From assembly GCA_017465475.1 (NCBI GenBank), contig JAFTWC010000079.1, forward strand, positions 1 to 46,876: a DNA stretch of 46,876 nt. The letters run 5' to 3'. A model generated the notes under the pieces. It had not been told where the DNA came from, did no database searches, and worked only from the letters and a program-made list of their open reading frames with translations. Made by a program: the position numbers and the translations under genes. Positions 35,866 through 44,823 of the stretch are shown here, one piece after another. This stretch comes from Lachnospiraceae bacterium. GTDB lineage: Bacteria > Bacillota > Clostridia > Lachnospirales > Lachnospiraceae. Position 1 is the stretch's first letter. Every line of letters begins with the position of its first letter.

Positions 35866-36894
35866 ATGAGACAGTTGGAAGGTTATTTAAAAGGAGTTAA
35901 TTTAGGCGGTTGGTTATCCCAGTGCGGCAGAAATTATACAGAGGAACACTACAATACATTCATTACCGAAAAAGATATTGATTTAATTTCATCCTGGGGA
36001 CTGGACCATGTCCGCCTTCCGGTGGATTACAATGTGGTGCAGGAAGAAAACGGAAATTTCATCGAATCCGGCTTTCGTCACATCGACGATTGCATCCGTT
36101 GGTGTGAAGCAAGAAATTTAAAGATTGTTTTGGACTTACATAAGGCCTGCGGCTTTGTATTTGATGATAAGAACTACTGCGATTTCTTTACGGATCGCAG
36201 TCTGCAGGAAATGTTTATCAAGCTTTGGATGGAATTTACAAGACGATACGGAGACAATGATAATATTGCCTTCGAATTATTAAATGAAGTAACCGCAGCA
36301 TACATGGCTGAACCGTGGAACAAGATTTCCGCAGAAACCATTGCTGCCATCCGTACCTTAGCACCGCAAAAAACGATTATTATCGGCGGAATCTACAACA
36401 GCAGCATCTACGGCTTGACCTTATTGGAACAGCCGGCAGATGAGAACGTGGTATTTACCTTCCACTGCTACAGCCCGATGATTTTTACCCATCAGAATGC
36501 AGGCTGGATTGAGCAGATGCCAAAGGGCTACAGCACCTCCTATCCTCTTCCGGCTTCTACCGTCCGCACGGAATCTTTTAATGTATTCGGCATGGACTAT
36601 GACGGCGAGTTTGGTTCTCTCGGTGACGATATGATGTCTCCGGAGTATTTCCGCAGACTGTTTGCCACCGCCGTTGCAGTTTCCGAAAAATACAATGTTC
36701 CGATGTATTGCGGTGAGTACGGTGTTATTGAGGGTGCAGACCGTGACAGTACCTTGGCCTGGTATAAAGATATCCATACAGCTCTTGAGGAGCTTTCCAT
36801 TCCGAGAGCCGCATGGACTTACAAGGAAATGAACTTCGGCCTTTCCGATGACCTGAACAAGGACATCCTAAATGAGCTTATTTCTAATTTATAG
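35866..36894 (+). CDS. Glycoside hydrolase family 5 (cellulase-like), cytoplasmic
   Basis: The 342-residue single-domain enzyme has the GH5 barrel signatures: GVNLGGWLSQ, HVRLPVDYNVV, KIVLDLHKACG, the acid/base Glu141 in FELLNEV, HCYSPMIFTHQ, the nucleophile Glu284 in YCGEYGV, and WTYKEMNFGL. It should cleave beta-1,4 or beta-1,3-linked glucans or oligosaccharides. The lack of a signal peptide suggests action on imported oligosaccharides. AAAGGAG precedes the ATG. It is divergent from the GH2 gene, a common arrangement for sugar-utilisation loci, although no transporter genes accompany them here. Confidence 0.93.
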   Translation: MRQLEGYLKGVNLGGWLSQCGRNYTEEHYNTFITEKDIDLISSWGLDHVRLPVDYNVVQEENGNFIESGFRHIDDCIRWCEARNLKIVLDLHKACGFVFDDKNYCDFFTDRSLQEMFIKLWMEFTRRYGDNDNIAFELLNEVTAAYMAEPWNKISAETIAAIRTLAPQKTIIIGGIYNSSIYGLTLLEQPADENVVFTFHCYSPMIFTHQNAGWIEQMPKGYSTSYPLPASTVRTESFNVFGMDYDGEFGSLGDDMMSPEYFRRLFATAVAVSEKYNVPMYCGEYGVIEGADRDSTLAWYKDIHTALEELSIPRAAWTYKEMNFGLSDDLNKDILNELISNL

Positions 36895-36908
36895 ATAAAT
36901 CCCCCCTC

Positions 36909-37005
36909 CGAGAGTCCCACGGGGACTCTCGCGCCCAGTGCGCGAATCACAAACAAAGCTGCCACGGTTCCGTTTTATCCGTAACCTGCGACAGCTTTTT
37001 CTGTT
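36909..37005. terminator. Hairpins between the convergent GH5 and AraC-GGDEF genes
   Basis: A perfect 10-bp stem, CGAGAGTCCC-ACG-GGGACTCTCG (36909-36931), is followed by a second hairpin starting AAGCTG near 36958 and ending CAGCTTTTT. The second has a U-tract on the plus strand and a weaker one on the minus strand. Confidence 0.75.
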
Positions 37006-37012
37006 ACTCTTA

Positions 37013-37810
37013 TTACTTCACTTCCTGAATTGCTTCATATAACTGTTCAAACAAATCTCTGTAACGAACCGGCTCCAAAGACAATTTTGTTACCGCAATA
37101 TGGACTCCCAAAGGGATCTCTCTTCCCTCATACACAATAGGAGTCCCGTTCTTTTCGCGAATCCGTTCCGCAATGTTTTCTGCGTAAGTAACATCCTCGC
37201 TGTTGGTCAACAATGCGAACTCATCCCCTCCGATGCGAAAAATCACATCCTCTTCTCCCGCTTCCGCTTCCATTCGGCGTAGCGACTCTAAAATAGCCAA
37301 ATCTCCTGCCTTATGGGAAATCTCGTTAATCGGAACCAAATGGTCCACATCACAGCACACAAAATAACAATTCTTTCTGCTTTGAAACACCTCATATAAC
37401 TCACTGATATCCACGTTCTTCCGAAAAAAATCCTCCCCTTCCTGTTGTCTCGGCGTATATAACCGCGGAAACAATGCAAAATGTCTCGGATTTTCTTTAA
37501 ACTCTGACGGATTGCACTCCCATGCTTTCTTAAAAGCTCTGGAAAAGGACTCGTTGGTGCTGTAACCGCAGGCAAGAGCCACCTCCAACACACTCATCTC
37601 CGGTCGTTCCCGCATCATCCGGGCAGCCAGCGTCATCCGCCTTCGAATCACATAATCATGAACACTCATGTGATTAAGACACCGGAACAACTTCTCTAAT
37701 GCTGCTTTGGAACAGTAACAGGCTTTTGCCACGTCCTCCGTCTTAATATCCGAAAACAGATTTGACTCAATATATTCAAATGCCGCCGTTAACAGTTCCA
37801 TCTTATTCAT
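37013..37810 (-). CDS. AraC-type regulator fused to a GGDEF domain
   Basis: The 265-residue protein has an N-terminal AraC DNA-binding domain (about 1-105) with two helix-turn-helix units: KTEDVAKACYCSKAALEKLF and VLEVALACGYSTNESFSRAFKK. A degenerate-looking GGDEF domain fills the C-terminal half (about 140-262): CCDVDHLVPINEISHKAGD and RIGGDEFALLTNSED keep the GGDEF signature. It could couple cyclic-di-GMP synthesis or nucleotide binding to transcription. The ATG at 37810 follows AGGAGGGG and is 3 nt past the stop of the ABC exporter gene, so translation is coupled. It may regulate the upstream exporter operon. Confidence 0.88.
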   Translation of the reverse strand: MNKMELLTAAFEYIESNLFSDIKTEDVAKACYCSKAALEKLFRCLNHMSVHDYVIRRRMTLAARMMRERPEMSVLEVALACGYSTNESFSRAFKKAWECNPSEFKENPRHFALFPRLYTPRQQEGEDFFRKNVDISELYEVFQSRKNCYFVCCDVDHLVPINEISHKAGDLAILESLRRMEAEAGEEDVIFRIGGDEFALLTNSEDVTYAENIAERIREKNGTPIVYEGREIPLGVHIAVTKLSLEPVRYRDLFEQLYEAIQEVK

Positions 37811-37813
37811 ATC

Positions 37814-39589
37814 CTATGTCCCCTCCTGATACCAATTTGCCTGTAGTGCAAACATCCGGGCATACTCCCCTCCCCGGTTCATCAATGCATCATGACTTCC
37901 TTCCTCTGCAAGCTCACCCGACTTCATAAATACTATGTAATCGCAAATTGCCGTACTTTGTAATCGGTGAGAAATCATCAGCATGGTTCTTTGATTCATC
38001 ATAGAATATATTTTATCATATAATTTCTTTTCTGCAATAGGGTCTAAGGCGGATGTGGGTTCATCCAATATCATAATGGGCGCATTCTTAAACTCTGCTC
38101 TTGCAATGGAAAGCTTTTGACGTTCTCCTCCCGAGAAATTGACACCATCCGGAGAATACTCCTTGGTAATAGGCGTATCCATCCCCTTCGGCAACTTTTC
38201 GATTTTCTCCCAAAGGTCCAACTGCTCCAATACCTGTCGTACCCGTTCCTTATCCTCCGGATTCTCCGTTAGTCCGATATTCTCTCCGATTGTAAATGCC
38301 ATCAGATTAAAGTCCTGAAACACCGTGGAGAACAACCCGTAATAGTCGTCCTGACGAAGAGTCAAATAATCTTTTCCGTCCACCAGAATACGTCCCATGG
38401 TAGGTGTATAAAAACGCATCAAAAGCTTAATGAGCGTAGTTTTTCCGGAACCGTTTTCCCCTACAATTGCAAACTTATCTCCCTCTTTGATTACCAGATT
38501 AATATCTTTTAACGTATACTCTTTTGCCCCCTCATATCGGAACCACACATGTTCGAATTCGATGGTGTGAAAGTGTTCCGCTACCGGCTCCGTTTCCAAC
38601 TCCTTCTCCGTATCTTCCAGTGCCAGATACTCTTTAAAATCCCTTAAACGCTCTCCCTGCCAGTTTACTGCCGCAAAGCTGGTAAACATTCCTGCAAAAG
38701 CGCCGGAAAATATCAGCACCAGATTAATATACAAACTAATATCTCCGATATTTACCTTTCCGTTAAAATACTCCCTTCCTACCAAAAGATACAAAAATAA
38801 CAACTGCACCACCACAATTCCCACACCAATCAAACGGTCCGCCAAAGAGTAGGTCTGTTTTTGTTTTTGAATGTAAAAAATCTCTTCTTCCCTATCACAG
38901 TATTTCTCTTTGAAAAAGTCGGTGGCAGAAAACACCCGTATTTCCTTTCCCGCCACATAATCCAACATGGTATCCAAAAAATAATCAATCCGTCGTTGCG
39001 GCTGATAGCTTTTTTGTTCCTGCTCATAATTTTTCTTTTGAAAATAATTGCTGCTGACATAGTTTAGTGCCGCAAAAGGTACTACCACCAGCAAAATCAG
39101 AGGATTGACCATGGTAAATACCGTAGCACAACTAATCATTTTTATCAGATTGGAACCGAAATCCGTCACGGATTCTCCTACCAACTGTACCGCCGAAGCA
39201 CCTCGGGCCGCCCGCATGCGCAGTTCCGCCATTTGGGGACTCTCTGCTTTTTCATACCGCATCCCCAGTGTCTTATCTGCCAGCATTACATCAAAGGTAT
39301 TGCACATGGAAAGATAATGCCTGCTACGATGCCACATCACATAAGCATCCGCAATTTGTAACACGGTCAGCACCACCAGCAAAATGCCGGCTGTAAGCAC
39401 CGCCCTTTGCCCCTCCTTCTCCGAAACAGTCAGATTAATCACCTCACTGACCAGATTCGCATTTACAAAGGGAATCAATGCCATAATAACCATGGAAGAA
39501 AGCAAAAAGAACAAATAGGGCTTATCCATGCGAAACAAAATTTTTATGCTGTCCGCCATAACCGAAACAATTCTGTTATACTTCTTCAT
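37814..39589 (-). CDS. ABC exporter, permease-ATPase fusion (second subunit)
   Basis: The 591-residue protein has six predicted membrane helices followed by an ATPase with Walker A VGENGSGKTT, signature NFSGGERQ, Walker B MILDEPTSALD with the catalytic Glu, and switch ISHRLQST. The ATG at 39589, preceded by GGGAGGGG, starts 14 nt before the stop of the previous ABC gene, so the two are coupled and probably form a heterodimer. The substrate is unknown; this group often exports peptides or drugs. Confidence 0.93.
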   Translation of the reverse strand: MKKYNRIVSVMADSIKILFRMDKPYLFFLLSSMVIMALIPFVNANLVSEVINLTVSEKEGQRAVLTAGILLVVLTVLQIADAYVMWHRSRHYLSMCNTFDVMLADKTLGMRYEKAESPQMAELRMRAARGASAVQLVGESVTDFGSNLIKMISCATVFTMVNPLILLVVVPFAALNYVSSNYFQKKNYEQEQKSYQPQRRIDYFLDTMLDYVAGKEIRVFSATDFFKEKYCDREEEIFYIQKQKQTYSLADRLIGVGIVVVQLLFLYLLVGREYFNGKVNIGDISLYINLVLIFSGAFAGMFTSFAAVNWQGERLRDFKEYLALEDTEKELETEPVAEHFHTIEFEHVWFRYEGAKEYTLKDINLVIKEGDKFAIVGENGSGKTTLIKLLMRFYTPTMGRILVDGKDYLTLRQDDYYGLFSTVFQDFNLMAFTIGENIGLTENPEDKERVRQVLEQLDLWEKIEKLPKGMDTPITKEYSPDGVNFSGGERQKLSIARAEFKNAPIMILDEPTSALDPIAEKKLYDKIYSMMNQRTMLMISHRLQSTAICDYIVFMKSGELAEEGSHDALMNRGGEYARMFALQANWYQEGT

Positions 39590-41417
39590 AGGCACCCCTC
39601 CCGTTAAACTTTTCTGCCTGTACATTCCACATTTCGTAATAGCAGCCCTTTCGTGCAAGCAGTTCCTGATGCCCACCCTCTTCAATGATTTCACCGGAAT
39701 CAAACACCAAAATCCGGTCGCAGAACCGGGCACTGGCCAAACGATGGGAAATAAACAAAATCATTTCATCCTTTGCCCGCTCCATAACACTTTTATACAT
39801 TTTATCTTCGGAAACCACATCCAAGGCAGATGTTGGTTCATCTAAAGCAATCACCGGTGTCTTTCTGAAAAAGCTCCGGGCCATGGCAATCTTTTGGGAT
39901 TCTCCGCCGGACAGGAGCAAATCACCCTCTTCAAAAAATCCTCCAATGACCGCTTTCTCCCCCTTCGGCAGTCTCTTGATCCGTTCCCGGATTCCTGCCC
40001 GTTCCATGCTTTCTGTCAGACACTGTTCCGAACCGCTCATTCCCAGGGTAATGTTTTCCTCCACACTCATGGCAAAAATTTTATAATCCTGAAATACTGC
40101 ACTCATATAACGTTTTATGCTCGAAGGAGAATACTCCTTTCTGTTCTTTCCGTTAAGTAAAATCTCACCTTTTGTAGGTTCGTACAACCCCAAAAGCAAC
40201 TTGATAAAGGTAGTCTTTCCCGCACCGTTAAACCCAACCACGGAAATCTTTTCACCGGGTTTCAGAACCACATTGATATTTTTTAGCGCATAGGCCTCTT
40301 CCCCGGTTCCGTTGTAATGATACCACACATTCTTAAACTCGATTTCATATGCTTCCTCTGTAAGCTCCTCTCTATCGTCCTTCTCTTCACCGTCCGGCAA
40401 CTGCATGCACTTTCTGTAATCCGTCATAAATCCGGAAAAAATATTCATTGCCAGTACTGCCTGCAACAAATCCTGTGCCGTATCGGAAAAGGTAAGAATC
40501 GCAGTAAAAATCATGGTGAAATCACCTACGGAAATTGCCCCGTCCTTCAATTTAAAAATCAAGCTGACCAGCAGAAAAAAACGCATTCCGTTATTTACAA
40601 TAAAAAAAAGAATAGAAGCAATCCAACAACGTTTCTGGTAATAATCCCGCACCCGCAAAAACTCATCGGTACACTCCCGCCACTTGGAAACCACCAGCTT
40701 ATTCATTCCGAACACACGGAACTCTTTTCCGTATTCAAAGGTACGTAACAACCGATTACAGTACCTTCTTCTTTCATGGGCCGGCGCTGCTTTGTCTCGT
40801 ACCGCTATTTTTGCCCGCATCTGTATCATACTGAATACCGTATTCAATGCAATACAGACGAGTACCAACAAAAGTGTGGTCCACTCCATATAACGAAACA
40901 CATAAAACATTCCAAACAACAAAATGATATCCTTAATCAACCGGTATAACTGTTCGAAATACCCGGAAATCCCCTGTTCTTCTATCACACCAAAGGTCTG
41001 CAAATCACTGATACCTCCGGAAATGGCAGTCTTTGCCCGTTCAAACATCTCCACCGCTTTGTGTTCTTCCAGAAAGCTGTAATCCGCTTTCATAAACTTC
41101 TCTCCCAGTTTTACGTTTAAACGCACCTTTAACTTCATCTCCATAACCTTTTTTCCGTAGGTCAGGCCATATAGGGCGCCGTGCATCAACAAATAAATTG
41201 CCAGATACACAAAAACCGGCAATAGGATTGCCTGAAAGGAGCCGCCGAATTGCATTGCATCAAAAATATACTTGGGTGCTACCACCAGAGCAATCTCTTT
41301 TATGTTTGCCACTAAAATAGCCGCAAAAAACACAAAAAAGTAAAGCTTGCTCTGCTTTAAGGCAGTCCCAAGTATAAATCCGTGATTCTTCAAACTATCA
41401 CATACTCTTGTCTTCAT
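39576..41417 (-). CDS. ABC exporter, permease-ATPase fusion (first subunit)
   Basis: The 613-residue protein has an N-terminal exporter membrane domain (about 1-330) and an ATPase with Walker A VGFNGAGKTT, signature LLSGGESQK, Walker B VIALDEPTSALD and switch ISHRLASA. The ATG at 41417 follows an AAGGTG. It lies 78 bp downstream of the ABC-F gene and overlaps its partner by 14 nt. Both catalytic Glu residues are kept, so neither subunit looks degenerate. Co-transcription with an ABC-F ribosome-protection-type gene suggests an antibiotic- or peptide-defence role, by inference only. Confidence 0.93.
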   Translation of the reverse strand: MKTRVCDSLKNHGFILGTALKQSKLYFFVFFAAILVANIKEIALVVAPKYIFDAMQFGGSFQAILLPVFVYLAIYLLMHGALYGLTYGKKVMEMKLKVRLNVKLGEKFMKADYSFLEEHKAVEMFERAKTAISGGISDLQTFGVIEEQGISGYFEQLYRLIKDIILLFGMFYVFRYMEWTTLLLVLVCIALNTVFSMIQMRAKIAVRDKAAPAHERRRYCNRLLRTFEYGKEFRVFGMNKLVVSKWRECTDEFLRVRDYYQKRCWIASILFFIVNNGMRFFLLVSLIFKLKDGAISVGDFTMIFTAILTFSDTAQDLLQAVLAMNIFSGFMTDYRKCMQLPDGEEKDDREELTEEAYEIEFKNVWYHYNGTGEEAYALKNINVVLKPGEKISVVGFNGAGKTTFIKLLLGLYEPTKGEILLNGKNRKEYSPSSIKRYMSAVFQDYKIFAMSVEENITLGMSGSEQCLTESMERAGIRERIKRLPKGEKAVIGGFFEEGDLLLSGGESQKIAMARSFFRKTPVIALDEPTSALDVVSEDKMYKSVMERAKDEMILFISHRLASARFCDRILVFDSGEIIEEGGHQELLARKGCYYEMWNVQAEKFNGRGAYEEV

Positions 41418-41495
41418 GCCGCACCTTCTTTCGTAACCAAAATCCTTTACTTCCACTATAGCACGACAAAAATACAATCTCTTGACTTTTTGAAT

Positions 41496-43043
41496 TTATT
41501 CTCTCTCTTTTACCAACCCGCCTTCTGTCAGCCGGTAAATGGTATCGCATACTTCCTCCATGTACTTTCGGTCATGGGAAATACTTAAAATTGCTCCCGG
41601 AAACTCCGCTAAAATATTTCGGATTACTCCACCTGATAACGGAGAAAAGTTTCTGGTAGGCTCGTCCAATATCAATACATTGGCTTTGGACAAACTCATT
41701 TTAAGAAGCAACACCTTCGCCTTCTGTCCCCCGGACAATTCCGCCATAGGATGATCCATTTCATCCGCCGTATACTTTAAAGAACCGAGATAGGTACGAA
41801 TCCTGGTTCGTTCCTCCTTTCCTCCCGTGGTATCCAAAAAATCAACAGGTGTCTTCTTTAAGTCCAGTAAATCCTCGTAATTTTGCGGCATATATTCTGC
41901 ATGGATATCGGTCCGGGAAAGTAACTCTTCCGCCATTTTCCGAAGTAGTGTCGTCTTCCCTGCCCCGTTTTTCCCGATAAAGCAGATTTTTTCCGAGCCC
42001 CGCACAAGCAGTTCAATATTTCTTGCCAGCACCCGTTCTCCGTCCGGAGTTTTAAGACAATCCAACTTGTACTCAATGACGGTTTTCCCTGCCGGCACCT
42101 TAGACTCCTTATCCCCCAGCTTAAAAAAGATAGCTTCCTCCGTCTCCGGCATCTCCGTCATGCTCTCATCTTCTCTCTCAAACCGCTTTTCCATGCTTTT
42201 CACGGCTTTCATTTTCTTCTTCATCATTTGACCGATAGAATCTCGCTCTGCTTTGGAAATATTGTCCAAAGCACTTCCCACCTTCTGCTCCAGCTTCCGT
42301 ATCTTCTCATCCCGGATTTCCTTTTCCCTCTTGTCGTTTTGCGCCAGACGCTCCTGCCTTGCAAGTCCTGCCTTCCGCTCTGTAATATACTGCTCATAAG
42401 GAACCTTCGCCACCGTATATTTACTTTCGGTCTTCCGCTTTAGCTGCTCCATGTGAATGACCATATTGGCGGTACGCTCAATAAGGGTTTCGTCATGGGA
42501 AATATACAGCACACTGTGCTCCCACCCGAGAATAAACCTTTCCAACCACTCTAAGGTCTCAATGTCGATATCATTACTTGGTTCATCCAGAAGCAACACC
42601 GTGGGTTCCTCCAGCAAAAGCCGAAGCAGCTGCGCCTTAATCTTTTCTCCGCCGGACAACGTGGAAAGCGTTTGCTCCCCGTAGAAAAACTCCGTGGAAA
42701 GTCCAAACTCCCCCGCCATTTTACTTAATTCTTTCGGTGTCTGTTCCCAAAAGGCCGGTTCTTCAGAAAAGAATTCATACAAGGTCTTTTCCCTATGTTC
42801 TGCCGGAAGCTCCTGGGCAAGATATCCCAAACGCTCCCTGTTTAAAATGCGTTCTCCTGTCCCTTCTGCATACGCTTCAATCAATTCCGGGTCATAAATC
42901 CACTTTAACACCGTGGACTTTCCGTTGCCCTCCTCGCCAATCATTACTGCCTTATCACCGTCGTTAAGTACAAGGGAAAAATCCTGAATAATGGTCCGTA
43001 AATCTTTTTTATGAGATATGGTTAAATTTCTTATCTGTAACAT
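41496..43043 (-). CDS. ABC-F family ATPase, probable ribosome-protection type
   Basis: The 515-residue soluble protein has two ATPase domains and no membrane segments. First domain: IGEEGNGKST, TLSTLSGGEKIKAQ, VLLLDEPSNDID. A charged linker (about 225-325, rich in Lys/Arg/Glu) is the region that reaches into the ribosome in antibiotic-protecting ABC-F proteins. Second domain: IGKNGAGKTT, MAELSGGQKAK, and LDEPTRNFSPLSG in place of the usual EPTNHLD, a variant found in some resistance ABC-F proteins. The ATG at 43043 follows AGGAGG. Its leader contains an upstream ORF and a terminator-like hairpin, fitting drug-induced attenuation. The exact resistance, if any, is unknown. Confidence 0.9.
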   Translation of the reverse strand: MLQIRNLTISHKKDLRTIIQDFSLVLNDGDKAVMIGEEGNGKSTVLKWIYDPELIEAYAEGTGERILNRERLGYLAQELPAEHREKTLYEFFSEEPAFWEQTPKELSKMAGEFGLSTEFFYGEQTLSTLSGGEKIKAQLLRLLLEEPTVLLLDEPSNDIDIETLEWLERFILGWEHSVLYISHDETLIERTANMVIHMEQLKRKTESKYTVAKVPYEQYITERKAGLARQERLAQNDKREKEIRDEKIRKLEQKVGSALDNISKAERDSIGQMMKKKMKAVKSMEKRFEREDESMTEMPETEEAIFFKLGDKESKVPAGKTVIEYKLDCLKTPDGERVLARNIELLVRGSEKICFIGKNGAGKTTLLRKMAEELLSRTDIHAEYMPQNYEDLLDLKKTPVDFLDTTGGKEERTRIRTYLGSLKYTADEMDHPMAELSGGQKAKVLLLKMSLSKANVLILDEPTRNFSPLSGGVIRNILAEFPGAILSISHDRKYMEEVCDTIYRLTEGGLVKERE

Positions 43044-43071
43044 ACTGCCTCCTAACCGAAGCCCATAGGAA

Positions 43072-43100
43072 AGGTCTGCTCTCTTACCGAAAGCAGACCT
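43072..43100 (-). promoter_or_regulatory. Terminator-like hairpin in the ABC-F leader
   Basis: AGGTCTGCT (43092-43100) pairs with AGCAGACCT (43072-43080) around an 11-nt loop and is followed by TTCC, some 25-35 nt before the ABC-F ribosome site. Upstream, CCGAAA-TCAG and CTGA-G-TTTCGG can form a competing stem. This is a plausible attenuator. Confidence 0.6.
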
Positions 43101-43282
43101 ACACAAATCTAACCTATGTATGTGTCTGTGGCCCGAAACTCAGCTGAATTTCTTACGTAACACGCTCCGCATGACACATTATAAAGGTTCGGCATCTTAA
43201 GTGCGATAGTCTGATTTCGGCATACACAAACAAACCTAATACCTAGGCTTCTATCTATCCTGTTTGTCATGTCCAAAATAAA

Positions 43283-43297
43283 CTATCTGTTACTCAT
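43283..43297 (-). CDS. Four-codon leader ORF (MSNR) of the ABC-F operon
   Basis: ATG AGT AAC AGA TAG on the minus strand is preceded by AAGGTGAGG at a good distance, about 44 nt from the promoter -10 box. Very short leader ORFs control several antibiotic-inducible ABC-F and methyltransferase genes through ribosome stalling. The peptide itself is not a recognised stalling sequence. Confidence 0.6.
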   Translation of the reverse strand: MSNR

Positions 43298-43340
43298 TGC
43301 CTCACCTTACGCAAATTGCGCCTTTCTTTTTGTTATCTTT

Positions 43341-43369
43341 ATCATAGCATAAGGATTTTGAAAAAACAA
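43341..43369 (-). promoter_or_regulatory. Promoter of the ABC-F / exporter operon
   Basis: TTGTTT (43364-43369) and TATGAT (43341-43346) are 17 nt apart on the minus strand, with a TG-extended -10, giving a leader of about 290 nt. Confidence 0.75.
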
Positions 43370-43410
43370 GCACATTTTTTACCACCCTATCTACGTTATA
43401 TTATATCCTA

Positions 43411-44793
43411 TTATCGCAAGAACACCAAATCAGACTCTCCGTGTTCTAAATCACGAATCGAAAACGCCTCAGCTTTCTTCGAATAATCCACCTCTTCCGT
43501 CATATAATTTCCTGTCAGATAAAAGACGAGATCATCATATTCTTCCGGGCAAATCACGGAGATTGTAACCTCAACATATACGTTTTCCCCTTCTGCTTCT
43601 TCCATATATTCTCTTCCGACCAATATAGAAAATTGCTCTCCGTCCTTCTCTAACACATAGGAATTTGCCAAATTATAGGTTTGCGTAGGATATATCAAGC
43701 CTGTCTGCTTATCCATAACACCCGCTTTGCTGGAGGTGCCCCGATACTCATTTTCACTTATATCGTCATTATCATAGCGAAAGGTCCCTCTGATCTGTTT
43801 GGTTCCGTCGCCTAATGACTCTTCCGTTACAGAGAACCCAACTTCTACTTCCTTCGTCTCCACCGTAACCGTCTCCCACAAGCCGGTCTCATGATTCCTT
43901 TTCTGGAATAGTTCCGTTCCGAGATAACGAACCCGTCCTTCTCCCCTTGTAGTCAGATCGTTTACCTCAAAATAGTTCTCCTCAGCCAGTTCCGCTCCGT
44001 CTGCCGTTTTTGTCACCGGCTCGGTTGCCAATCCCTTATTCACACCAAATACCAGCATATCCGATTCTCCGTGACGGATAAAATTCAACTTTTTCCAAAA
44101 ACCTTTCCGCTCCGTATATGCTTCCCAATCCCCATTAACATCAAGTCCGGTGATAAAAAATCCTGCATCCTCATACTCCGACGGACAAACCAGCGTATAC
44201 CGCTCCGTGTAACACGGATACGTTGCAGACGGATATATACGCTCCACTGCCAACTGCAACTCGTATTCGTTCTCTTCCTGCTTTAACAAAGTAACCTGCG
44301 CCACATTTCCCACCGTTGGCAAAAAAGACTTTCCTGTCTGCAAATCCACAAATCCTCCCATGGACCATGCACTCCAGCTACCACCTTCGTTTACATACGG
44401 AACCTGGTTTATCGTTCCGCAGATTGTCTTCGTTCCGTCAGCGTTATCCGTTTCTGTCACTTCAAAGCTGTATTCCACATCGGCATTCCCTGCGATTTTC
44501 TCACCATTTTCATCCCATCCCGTTACTACAATGCCTTTACAGGTGTACTGTCCTGCTCCCAATACCTCAATCCCGTTGGCTTCCATATAGTTCGTCGGAA
44601 CCGGTGTAGCTGTCGGTGTCGGTGTGGCCGTCGGTGTCGGTGTGGCTGTGGATTCCGGTGTCTCCGGTACTTCTGTCGGCAGCACTGCCTCTGTTACCTG
44701 ATTGTCCGTATTTTTTACTTCGTCACTTCCGCAGCCTGCTGCCAATGCTAACAAAGCTACCGTTGCCAATACATAAAGTCCCTTGCGTTTCAT
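43411..44793 (-). CDS. Lipoprotein with two tandem copies of an unknown domain
   Basis: The 460-residue protein has a lipoprotein signal ending in LAAGC (Cys21) and a PTATPTP-rich linker, so it is anchored outside the membrane. Two related domains follow (about 70-255 and 270-460): each has a GxY-C/R start, a target such as MGGFVDLQTGKS or KAGVMDKQTGLIYP, then an ICPEEYDD / VCPSEYED region and a final HGESD(M/L)VF. The domain is unknown to me. The first copy is closely related to the whole of the next lipoprotein. GGAGAGAGG precedes the ATG. Confidence 0.85.
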   Translation of the reverse strand: MKRKGLYVLATVALLALAAGCGSDEVKNTDNQVTEAVLPTEVPETPESTATPTPTATPTPTATPVPTNYMEANGIEVLGAGQYTCKGIVVTGWDENGEKIAGNADVEYSFEVTETDNADGTKTICGTINQVPYVNEGGSWSAWSMGGFVDLQTGKSFLPTVGNVAQVTLLKQEENEYELQLAVERIYPSATYPCYTERYTLVCPSEYEDAGFFITGLDVNGDWEAYTERKGFWKKLNFIRHGESDMLVFGVNKGLATEPVTKTADGAELAEENYFEVNDLTTRGEGRVRYLGTELFQKRNHETGLWETVTVETKEVEVGFSVTEESLGDGTKQIRGTFRYDNDDISENEYRGTSSKAGVMDKQTGLIYPTQTYNLANSYVLEKDGEQFSILVGREYMEEAEGENVYVEVTISVICPEEYDDLVFYLTGNYMTEEVDYSKKAEAFSIRDLEHGESDLVFLR

Positions 44794-44823
44794 AATACCT
44801 CTCTCCTTTGTCTTATGTTTTTA

